Source: Lepidodermella squamata (Eukaryota; Gastrotricha). Taken from it: a stretch of 64,000 nt of DNA. A model generated the notes under the pieces. That model was given only the letters and a program-made list of their open reading frames with translations, did no database searches and was not told the origin of the DNA. The DNA lies in assembly GCA_047495785.1 (NCBI GenBank), contig JBLDXI010000023.1, positions 1,302,001-1,366,000 on the forward strand, given 5' to 3'. Position 1 is the first letter of the stretch. Each line of letters starts with the position of its first letter. The translations under genes were made by a program, and so were the position numbers. Of this stretch, positions 21,284 through 30,459 are shown one piece after another.

Positions 21284-22360
21284 ATGATTTCGCCTGCTGC
21301 TATAATTTGCTTGTGTTTCAGCCTTGTAGGTGGCACCTTAGCTTCCCCGCCCACAATTGCTGGATGCCCGGTTTTCCCGGCAGACAACGTTTGGAACACC
21401 CCGGTGGACACCCTGCCCCTCCACCCTCAAAATGAAATTTACCTAAACGCTATCAGCCAGATGCCTGGGCAGAACAATCTGCGTTGTTATTTCGGAACCG
21501 GGCTGTTTCTCTACGGAATCCCACCTGGTATCCCTTATGTCGTAGTCTCAGGATCGCAGCCCAAGGTCAACGTTTCCTTCACCTTCTGGGACCAGTGCGA
21601 CCTTGTTGGCTACCCGATCCCAGACAACGTGCCGGTTGAAGTGAGCTCGGATGATCGCCACGCGATCATCATCGACAGTTCGACCTGCACTTTGTACGAA
21701 ATGCTCTACTACATCAGGAAGGACGATGGTAGCCATAGCGCTGCTTCCGGGGCTGTTTTTGACCTGAGATCAAACAAACTCAGGCCGGATGAGTGGGTCT
21801 CGGCTGACGGAGCTGGTCTTCCGCTGTTTCCCGGCTTGGTTCGCTGGGACGAGGTTGCTGCTGGGGAGATCAACCACGCGATTCGATTCACCCTGCCAAA
21901 GGTCCAGAACTCCCATGTTTGGCCCGCTCGTCACACCGAGTATTCCGAGACCGACCAGTCCAACCCGCCCATGGGAGTCCGTTTCCGCTTGAAGTCCTCC
22001 TTTAACATCACCGGGTTTTCGAAGACTAATCAGGTGATTCTGAAGGCCCTTCAGAAGTACGGTGCGATTTTGGCCGATCGTGGTATGAAGTGGTTTATGA
22101 CGGGAGAGCCGAATGCGAATTGGGATGATAACGATTTCAATAACCTGTACACGATTCAGTCCACGAATTTTGAGTTTGTCGATCAGTCCAAGCTGATGGT
22201 TAACAAGGATTCCGCCCAGGCTAAGCTTCCCTCGACAGCTAAGGCTGCTGGTTCTACTACGACCACTACTAGAAAGCCGGCTACTACCACGAGCACAACT
22301 CGCAAGCCGACTTCTACGACAACAGCACAAAAGTCTACCACTAAGAAATCGAAAAATTGA
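21284..22360 (+). CDS. Secreted protein of a bacterial-type family, possible horizontal transfer
   Basis: Intronless 358-residue protein. It has a signal peptide (MISPAAIICLCFSLVGGTLA, residues 1-20), then a single domain (about 27-305) and a Thr/Ser/Lys-rich tail (about 315-358) like a mucin-type spacer. The domain opens 'CPVFPADNVWNTPVDTLP'. It contains 'DDRHAIIID', 'GAVFDLRSNKLRP', 'SADGAGLPLFPGLVRWDEV', 'HAIRFTLP', 'VWPARH' and 'PPMGVRFRLK'. I know this motif series from uncharacterised secreted proteins of bacteria; no reaction is established. GC content is higher than in the flanks. The animal-like signal peptide, tail and AATAAA (22435) suggest it is a resident gene. The 213-codon antisense frame is a shadow. 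Confidence 0.75.
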   Translation: MISPAAIICLCFSLVGGTLASPPTIAGCPVFPADNVWNTPVDTLPLHPQNEIYLNAISQMPGQNNLRCYFGTGLFLYGIPPGIPYVVVSGSQPKVNVSFTFWDQCDLVGYPIPDNVPVEVSSDDRHAIIIDSSTCTLYEMLYYIRKDDGSHSAASGAVFDLRSNKLRPDEWVSADGAGLPLFPGLVRWDEVAAGEINHAIRFTLPKVQNSHVWPARHTEYSETDQSNPPMGVRFRLKSSFNITGFSKTNQVILKALQKYGAILADRGMKWFMTGEPNANWDDNDFNNLYTIQSTNFEFVDQSKLMVNKDSAQAKLPSTAKAAGSTTTTTRKPATTTSTTRKPTSTTTAQKSTTKKSKN

Positions 22361-23024
22361 AATTGAAGTTAAGAAAATGGAGGGGAATGTTCGACGTTGA
22401 CATGGTATCACGAGGAAATGTGGAAATGCGCAGGAATAAACGAATTTGAAAAAGAAGCATTAGGGAGATTGAGTCTAAAGCACGTCTTGCCGCTTTGATC
22501 TGTGAGGTTAAAAAGGAAAGGGGGAAGTCTACAAACTCAATTTCTGATCACTGGGATCGAACCGATTCAATGACATCGACTCAGCCTGAAAGAAGTTGCA
22601 CTTAATGAAGGGTTGGCAATAGAAGAGGTTTATTCCTAACGAAAACGGTTCGATCGATAGGAATGAACTTTCAAGAAACTTCCGCCATATAAATCAATGG
22701 AATTCGTAAGGTTTGAAATATTGCTCCTTCTAACGAAATATCGATATTAAATATAATCTGTAAAAACAGAAAACGCAGTTCGTCACGGCGAAGACAGCGG
22801 ATATTTCGATTTTTTCGCTTCTATGACGCTGTGGATACGTCATTGCCGAGATGTGCATAAATCAAACACAGCGCCGCTGTTCTAACCCCGCCTTGGGTGG
22901 TGGACTATGCTGACTGACGGGACAAAAATAGTTTTAGCCAACAAGACTTCCATTTTGCCATAATGCTACATTGTTTTCTTGCAGTTTCAACTCGATATGT
23001 GTTTCCTACTTCCTACTAAGATTT

Positions 23025-23061
23025 TCGATGGCAGTCAAGCTTATTTCAGCTAGTTTTCAAG
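23025..23061 (+). pseudogene. Orphan first exon of a third EGF/LamG-like paralog
   Basis: The bases encode 'MAVKLISASFQ' followed by a splice donor GTGAGC. This matches the end of exon 1 of the gene at 15100 ('FKLISASLG' then GTGAGT), including the donor. No EGF-like exon follows before the LINE fragment at 23233. It is probably the remains of a third copy lying between the two intact ones. Confidence 0.5.
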
Positions 23062-23232
23062 GTGAGCTTCCAATAGGAAAACAGAATAAGCCCCAGTGCC
23101 GAAATACAGCTCTGTTCTATAGTTTTTTGGACCAGAAATTTGTGGAGCCATGATTTGTCCGACTACGCGTACTGCATCTTGCAGGGGAAATTCCGGGAGA
23201 TTTGAATCGTCTAAATCAGCAGTAAATCAAGG

Positions 23233-23583
23233 GTGCTACATTACAGGCTAACTGGGTTTACCCTTGAAATGCGGCGCTTGATACATGACCTGTCTCTATG
23301 TCACAGACTTTACCACAATTTTATTGATGATGAGACGTTTTCGGACTTCTTCGAACTTCGAAATATCCAAAAACCCTCGACTACCGCACATGCTATTGTA
23401 ATGAAAAAGTTCAGGAAAATGAACTTTCAATATTCTTTCGTCAGACGCGTTCGTGGCGCTTGGAACCATCTACCTTCTACTATCATTGCCAGTTCGCACA
23501 ACGTATTCATTAATTATGTGAAGAAAAATGCTGATAATCTGCGAAAATACACTACATCTGCCTTACCAATTGCTAAATGTTGA
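23233..23583 (+). mobile_element. LINE 3' end fragment with A-rich tail
   Basis: A 116-codon frame reads 'RRLIHDLSLCHRLYHN', 'FFELRN', 'FVRRVRGAWNHLPSTI' and 'INYVKK'. This is the C-terminal domain common to many LINE reverse transcriptases (R-L..DL, SF..R....WN.LP). It is followed by an A-rich and CAGCAA simple-repeat tail, as expected for the 3' end of a 5'-truncated insertion. Confidence 0.8.
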
Positions 23584-24237
23584 AAAACAAAATGCAACAA
23601 TAAAAACAGCAACAGCAACAGCAACATTATTTGCTAAACAAATCATCTTAAAAATGTTGTAAATAAAATCACCAAAAAATGGCTTGAATCAAATCAAATC
23701 AAATCAAAGTCTCTGCTGCTTATTGCCAACCTGCTAAATTAAAAATGGGCAAAATGTTTCGCCGAGCCGATTATAACAATATCTCAACTTTTGATTTTTG
23801 TTTTGCGATTGTTGAGATTGATCGGCCAAACATAGAGTTGGTCCGGAATATCCATGAAATCGACATAATTTGACAAGTTTGGTAACAGGGCGTGAACATA
23901 GTCGAATAATTTGAATGCTTTGAGTAAAATCGATCGAACCAGCAACCGACATCAGAGAGTTTTTTGGCCCCATCCAGGCAATGATATACATTTTATTATA
24001 CTCCAGTATAGATCCATATTCTACCAAACTCAGCGAGGATAACATATATTAAGCGTACATGGCAGTTGCATTTGTCCGTCAAAAGTTGAAAAACAACGGC
24101 GCATCTCACCTGTGTCCTGTGTCATGTGATCTAGCTGATATTTCATACTGCGCAATAGGCCTTCTCTTGCACTTCGTACGGTAAGATGTAAGCTCTATTA
24201 GTCGTTATGGCATAAATATTTTCAACCAACTGCAGCA

Positions 24238-25772
24238 ATGGTATATTTAGCGGGTCCGTTGGCATCTTTGATTGTAACTTTCCTGCCTTTTCTTAGGCTA
24301 TCTTTGCAAGGTAAGACGAATGAATTTTCGAATTTGAATGATAATTTATCCGTTTTAAAGCTTGCTCTCCCGAGTGCGATCAAAGGGGCGGATTTTGCAG
24401 CTCTAGCAACACTTGCCAATGCTTAGCACGATTCACAGGATCTGATTGTTCGCAAAGTAACCACCTGCCTGAATGAAAGATGCTAACTACCTTCATCAAT
24501 GCAGAAATAGGTCCCATGACAAATCCAGACAGTTACTTGCCCGAATATTCTTACACGGGTGATGGGAATTATGGTAAAATTGAAAAATGTCTCAATTTAT
24601 TAAAACATCAATCCGTTCTTCAAGAGACGAATTGGCTGTTTAAAAGTAACAAGAATTTCAACAGAATCGGGACTAATGGCGAACTACTTTTGACTTCGAC
24701 TTCAAAATCGACATACACAACACTGTCTAACAAGAATGTAAAATGAAATACATGAAAACTAAGTTAACTCATAACATCATCGTCTCTAGTTATTTCTGTT
24801 AAACGATTTTTCGATAAATTTCACGATGTCCATCGATGGGTGGACAGATATGTATGCCATTGGCGTAGTTTCCAACTCATCGATCAGTTACACGGTTACT
24901 CCGTCAAATTTGGGAAATTTGCTGAATTACGACACATTCTGCGGGTTCTCGCTGAGGGTCTGGAGTTACAGGAGCACTTACCACGTATTGAAGTCGCAAA
25001 GCTGCACTGAGGTCGATGTTTCAGATTCTTCATCGCAACCTAGTGCGTCGTTCGATAAGACTATAACAACGGACCCACATCACGTTGGCATTGTTGTGAG
25101 GAACGGCAACAAGCTTTGGATGGACCTTTGCACGGCTTCGACTTGTATGTCACCTTTTAAAGGAGTGGTGCTGTCGAATCCCATACCGATATCAGATGCT
25201 AAAGTCGACCCGGCTGTTCTCGTTATAACTGCTTACAACTCAGGGACTTATGCACCTATGAAAATTGTCGATTTCAGGGTTTATAGCTTATGTAAGTTCC
25301 ACTAGCGATTGAAGATTCCATCACGAAAAAGTATCAAAATGCTTAATTTATTGATTTCAGTCACGCCATCATGTCAACCAGCAGGCTGCGGAAAAGGTTA
25401 CTGCATCGGGCCGAGGAAATGTGCCTGTAAGAAAGGTTGGACAGGACCTAGATGCGACCAACGTGAGTACCTTGCGCTTCGTTTTCCTGGCTGAATTTCG
25501 CTTTTGACGTTCAGAATTGTGTGGATCCGTGATTTGCTCCAGAAACGCCTATTGTACAGCCCCAAATACCTGCACATGTTTCGACAAATGGAAAGCAGGC
25601 CCCGACTGTTTACAAGGTATATTTTAGTTTAAATAATAGGCCGTAAGACTTTGTATTGATGGTCCATTATATAGACGTAAGCGACTGCAAAATCTTGAAG
25701 CGCTGTACGGCCATGATGTGCACCTGCGACGATGTTTCGGAACGTCGCGACTGCAACGATCTAAGTTTTTGA
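24238..25772 (+). CDS. Secreted EGF-like / LamG-like protein, copy 2
   Basis: Eight-exon paralog (382 residues) of the gene at 15100. Exons: 24238-24310, 24361-24456, 24511-24573, 24625-24737, 24790-25291, 25361-25462, 25515-25616, 25675-25772, with identical intron phases. It starts with the hydrophobic MVYLAGPLASLIVTF. EGF-like domain 1 is in exon 2 (SSNTCQCLARFTGSDC). The LamG-like domain is in exon 5 (ends MKIVDFRVYSL). EGF-like modules follow in exons 6-8 (YCIGPRKCACKKGWTGPRC; YCTAPNTCTCFDKW; CTCDDVSERRDCND). Introns are 50-69 bp and all have GT donors. Ligand and tissue unknown; the architecture suggests a secreted adhesion or recognition protein. Confidence 0.85.
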
Positions 25773-25942
25773 TGGTCGGATCCTGAAATTTACTGCCGCC
25801 GAAATTCAAAAATTAATCAACATTATTAAAATCGAAAAAAATTACGAAAACTAAGATGACAAAATGTTTGAAAGACTAATATTCCTGACAAAAATGATAC
25901 CTAGTAATATTAATAAAAATTATACTAATAAAAATAATCGTA

Positions 25943-26500
25943 GGGGGACAAATAAGACGAGGACAAATACGACGGGACAATTAAGACGGGACAAATAAGA
26001 CAAGGACGAATAAGATAATCAATTATTAATTTTATAACGGGACAATTAAGACGAGGACAATTAAGACGCGGACAAATAAGACGGGACAATTAAGACGGGT
26101 TAAAAATTGATATTATTGGCGGACAATTAAGACAGGACAATTAAGACGGGACAAATAAGATAATAAATAAATTAAATAAATTATTATAAAATAGGACAAT
26201 TAAGACGGGCCATTTAAGACGCAGTTCTATTGGTCAGAAATTTTGAAATTTAATTGTGTACACACCGGCATCAGTTCGCCATTGGTCAGTGGCTTTTTTA
26301 AATTTTATCAATATTTTACTTGATATAATTATATATACATTTCTATGTTATCCATACCGCAGAGCATTTAACTATTGTAATAAGAAATCGATGCTTTCAA
26401 TTGCGTAGTGATTTCATTCAAGTTTTTCTCGCAGCGTATTTTTTCTACAACAACAAGTATCAGCCGCTGATAAAAATATTTTTCATGATCTCGTGGCGTA
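25943..26500. repeat. MULE left terminal inverted repeat
   Basis: Outer part: irregular tandem units built from GGACAAATAAGAC and GGACAATTAAGAC, interrupted by AT-rich gaps. Inner part (26220-26490): unique sequence matching the complement of 29515-29780 almost base for base. Just inside (26500-26560) a diverged partial repeat of the inner arm occurs. Confidence 0.85.
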
Positions 26501-26623
26501 TTATAATTAGAAATTGATGCTTTCTATTGCGTGGTGATTTCATTCATGATCGATGCACGCATTTTACTGCATTTTTCTTCAACATGAAACCATTGATACT
26601 CTACCACCTCAGAAAAAACAATA

Positions 26624-29407
26624 TCACGGAACAAAGTTCTCAATATCATCGTCATCATTATCATCGATGTCTTCGACTGCTTGAATGTTGGCGAATTCAT
26701 CTTCATCTTCATAATCATCGGCGTCTTCGTCGTCCTCTTCATCTTCGTCTTCGTGTTCACCAGTGAGTACCTCTGGCTCGACGTCGAGGGGTCCGCCATG
26801 CGCACGGTAGGCAGAATCTACAGCTTCCAGGTACAGCAGCAACCGCGGGTTATTTGGCTCCAACGTGAACACTGAATCTCTCGTAGCAGTTTTCACCAGA
26901 TTATTCAGCTGAGCATCGAGCTGTACGCTGTCAGCATGACGCGCTCGGCCAATCGTGCAGCCATGCCGAAGACGGAACACAGTTTGTTCAGTCTGGTTTT
27001 GAACCACCTTTAACCTTTCGATGAAGGTCTTTAAAGGAAGGTGAACGCCAAGGCATGGTCTCGAAGTTTTGTGGAAATTCTCCAGAGAAGCATCAGAACG
27101 CGGTAATCCCAGCACAACACGATCATATTGACACCACTGGTCTGGTGGATATCGAGCAGCGTGAGCATGTCCAAACTCGTCGTCGTAACCAACAAACACA
27201 CGTCGGAAATAAAGATAAAGGTCTCTCAGTGTCGGATGCGTTACAAGCAACCCGCTTCTGCCCAAGCTATCCATGAGTTGCTCGAACAAAGGCCTAACCA
27301 AGTCAACAGGAACAAAAGCCAGCGTGCATAGAAAGCGGATCGCCTTGCGGACATTTTCGTCATTGAGATAACTCAGCCATAGATTCAGCTTCTTTGCCTA
27401 TAATTATCGAAACATCAATTTAACACGCCAAGTAGCATAACTGAGATACCTTCTTCAAAATACACTGAACGAAATGGAAAAAGCAGCCAACCAAAACGGC
27501 GTTTTCACCGAAGACTTGGCGAAATGCTCCTCGAATGGCAGCCTCGAAATCGCACATCAGCGAATCAGGGATGAAATCTAGCACAAAACAAAGAATAATA
27601 GTCAATGAAAGCGGTAATTTGGATGATTGGATTTACCCGGTAATTTTTTCTTCAATATCTTGAAAACTCGCCGATAAGACCTGCGACGTTTGTTTGGCAG
27701 CAAAGCGAAGAGAACAGGAATGCCAAGGGTTCGAGTGTTACCATCTTGAACAGTTGTATGAAAGTAATGAATTGTAAAGAGCTGGAGAAATCCACGCGGT
27801 GCTGATGCGAAAGTCCCATCTGCAGCAATGTTTCGATGTGATAACAAGTTATGCAGCTGATTTTTCGTGCCAAAAACGATTATGCGCTCGGGGTCGCTGG
27901 CTCCAGTGTCGCAAATGAGGAATGGCTGGCCTCTGGCAGTAAAAGCCTGTACATTCTCAATTTCCTGAGCCACAGCCCCTGAAGCTGCTGCTGAAGCCGG
28001 TGAAGAAGAAGACGCTGATGCGGATCGATGGCGTTTGACAATCTTGCGCAGAGCTTCCTCCGATGGCATGAAAACCTGCATTTCCTCAGGAGCACCGTAA
28101 GTACCCATGGAAATGATGAAATTCGGAGGTTCGAGGGTTGTGGAGCGAGCTCGCTCTGCGATTCTGCCAATTGCCATGTGTGCCAGTAACTCGAGTTTTT
28201 CAGGACGACGGTGATTATCATGGATCTGACCTTCCTGCCCAGGCAATGGCTCGTAAGGATGATAAGGCTGCGTTACGATTGAGCGAAGGCAGTTATCAGG
28301 GGCTGACTTTTCATTGCAACGCCAAATAAGGTTGCCATTTTCATCTTTTCGAACTTGTCGGAATCTATGTCCTTCGAAAACTCGCAACGGTTTACCCTGT
28401 TGTGACAGCAAGACTTTTGGCGTTCGAGTCCAATCCACTTCTACAGCTTGACCTGTTGCGACTGAACGTGAACGCCGAGAAGACAAGGACCGAGGGCGAA
28501 CTTCATATACCATGTCTGCAAAAGAAATTCATCAATGATGTACTACAAGGGAAAAATTACAGTACCTCGAGCGGAATTCCGTCGATGACGAATCGGACCG
28601 ATACCACCGCGGTTACTCGAAGATTGGCTTGGAGCCGAGCTGGCAGGTTGAAATACGTTTGTTGGCATATCGGCCACAGTTGCAGGACGCTGAGCCGATG
28701 TCGGCTGGGTAATATCAGGGCTTACGCTACCTTCACTGATATCTAATTGCAAATAGTAGATGATAAAATAAGGATGATTATCAAGTGTTTCTATATTACC
28801 GGGTAAGGATTCGTCAGAATCCACAGGACGCGATGCGCGGCCTCTTCCTCGAGGGCGTCCACGCCGGGCTTGAGTCCTACCTCTACCAGGTGGACGACCC
28901 CTCGACCCCGCTGACCTTGACCTTGATCTTGCTAGTCTCGAGGCCCCACGAGAAGGCCCAGGTGGACGACCTCTGCGACGTCGTGGAGGAGAAAAATCCA
29001 GCGAATCAGGGGTTGATGGCGATGGTGTTGTTGGGATCGCAACGGCGAAATCGAAAGATTGCGACAATGTCGTCATTGGCTTCGGCCGATCGGGCTTGAG
29101 ATGTATCATTTTCGTTATCCTCTTGGGTTGCAGAGTTAGGGATGGTAGCTGTCACGCTCGGCAAAAGAAGGTGCGCTGGCCAATCAGTAACTGGTTCGCC
29201 TTCATGGGGCTCGCGGGTATTTAGGTTGAACATTCGCCTCAGGTCGATGACAGTGAAATAAGCTCGGCAAGAAGCGCATTTTCTATCGCTAGTTAGCTGA
29301 ACCTGATATTTAAGGCACAGTCTGCAGGCGTAATGCCCACAGGGTAGGGTAATGGTGTCATACAGACCTTCCAAACAGATGGGGCAAGTAAAGGATAAAT
29401 CAGACAT
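26624..29407 (-). CDS. MULE transposase with RING finger, AT-hooks and FLYWCH-like domain
   Basis: Element-encoded transposase. Exons (minus): 29407-28800, 28742-28566, 28515-27637, 27577-27450, 27397-26624. The N-terminus is a C3HC4 RING finger (CPICLEG..., CGHYACRLC, CASC). An Arg/Gly/Pro-rich part follows with AT-hook cores (RRRRGRPPGP, RRGRPRGRGR). Exon 3 has a FLYWCH-like zinc module (F.GHRFRQV, WRC). Next comes the MULE core: 'IAADGTFASAPRGFLQL' with the first catalytic Asp, 'CDFEAAIRGAFRQVF' with the second, and 'GCFFHFVQCI'. The C-terminus is very acidic. The reading frame changes between the RING part and the AT-hook part (about 29006-29109), so a missed intron or 1-bp lesion exists there. 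Confidence 0.85.
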
Positions 29408-29509
29408 TGCTAGGACTCGATGCCAGTTTTAAGCTTGATCAGGCAAATTTATAAGGCGACCTGATGCATGTCATACACAACGCCACGAGGTCACAAAAAA
29501 TATCAAAAC

Positions 29510-30063
29510 GCCACGAGATCATTTTTCAGCTGCCGATAGTTGTAGAAAAAATACGCTGCGAGAAAAACTTGAATGAAATCACTACGCAATTGAAAGCATC
29601 GATTTCTTATTACAATAGTTAAATGCTCTGCGGTATGGATAACATAGAAATGTATATATAATTATATCAAGTAAAATATTGATAAAATTTAAAAAAGCCA
29701 CTGACCAATGGCGAACTGATGCCGGTGTGTACACAATTAAATTTCAAAATTTCTGACCAATAGAACTGCGTCTTAAATGGCCCGTCTTAATTGTCCTATT
29801 TTATAATAATTTATTTAATTTATTTATTATCTTATTTGTCCCGTCTTAATTGTCCTGTCTTAATTGTCCGCCAATAATATCAATTTTTAACCCGTCTTAA
29901 TTGTCCCGTCTTATTTGTCCGCGTCTTAATTGTCCTCGTCTTAATTGTCCCGTTATAAAATTAATAATTAATTATCTTATTCGTCCTTGTCTTATTTGTC
30001 CTGTCTTAATTGTCCATATCTTAATTGTCCTGTCTTATTTGTACCCTTTCCAAAATAATAAAT
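29510..30063. repeat. MULE right terminal inverted repeat
   Basis: Inverse of the left arm, with the GTCTTAATTGTCC / GTCTTATTTGTCC unit array at about 29780-30045. The arm contains the likely promoter of the transposase, since its first codon is at 29407, just inside. Confidence 0.85.
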
Positions 30064-30129
30064 AATAATCGTAATACGTCGAATAAAAAATATTAAAATA
30101 AAAAAAAAATAAAAAAAAATCATCTCCAT

Positions 30130-30215
30130 TTGGAAAGCGCGGCTGGGATTCGAACCCTCCCATGGTAAATCTATGTGTGAGCGTAGCTGTCAATCTATCT
30201 CAGCGTTTGCTGCAT
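30130..30215 (-). pseudogene. tRNA-like segment (SINE or tRNA pseudogene)
   Basis: The reverse strand has a good T-arm and B-box (GGGTTCGAATCCCAGCC) and a D-arm-like portion, but no matching acceptor stem. It lies directly outside the MULE right end. Probably tRNA-derived SINE sequence. Confidence 0.4.
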
Positions 30216-30459
30216 GAAAAAGCGCACACATGGCACGTGCTTTAATTTTTATTGCTCATTCATTAATCGTAAACAGATGATGTCAAATCATTTGCTCATT
30301 TTTACACGAAAATAGCAAAAATCATTATGAATGACTGAATGCTGTCAAGTCTTTTAACTCATAACTTTTGAAGTCCATCTTCTCCTCTTTAACCATTTTC
30401 AAACTAATTTCACTGCTAGCATTACATTTTTAATACGGATTTAGTTTTACTTCGGTTAA

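Larger units (their letters stand above)
22361..24237. other. Intergenic region with an orphan exon and a LINE tail
   Basis: This gap contains a lone copy of a signal-peptide exon (about 23025-23061), a LINE 3' fragment (23233-23583) and simple repeats (CAGCAA and ATCAA arrays, 23605-23707). The rest is AT-rich with nothing else recognised. Confidence 0.6.
25943..30063 (-). mobile_element. MULE DNA transposon with about 550-bp terminal inverted repeats
   Basis: The left arm (about 25943-26500) and right arm (about 29510-30063) are near-identical inverted copies. The outer part of each arm is an array of GGACAATTAAGAC / GGGACAAATAAGAC units; the inner 260 bp is unique sequence. Between them lies a spliced transposase gene (26624-29407, minus). 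A candidate target duplication AATAATCGTA lies at 25933-25942 and 30064-30073. The right end has about 15 bp that do not match the left end, so the exact border is uncertain. High arm identity and an almost intact gene suggest recent activity. Confidence 0.85.

Noticed and set aside
21284-22360. Bacterial contamination as the source of the secreted gene
   Set aside because: The flanks are spliced animal-type genes and repeats, and the gene has a eukaryotic-style tail and polyadenylation signal; transfer or an under-sampled animal family is more likely.
21770-22411. 213-codon minus-strand frame
   Set aside because: It is antisense to the well-supported secreted protein and is Arg/Ser-rich low complexity produced by the Thr-rich tail.
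25943-26220. Array of short repeats that might be read as CRISPR
   Set aside because: Units are directly adjacent variants of GGACAATTAAGAC without unique spacers, and the whole array is mirrored at the other end of a transposon.
28785-29099. 104-codon plus-strand frame
   Set aside because: Antisense to the Arg/Gly-rich AT-hook exon of the transposase.
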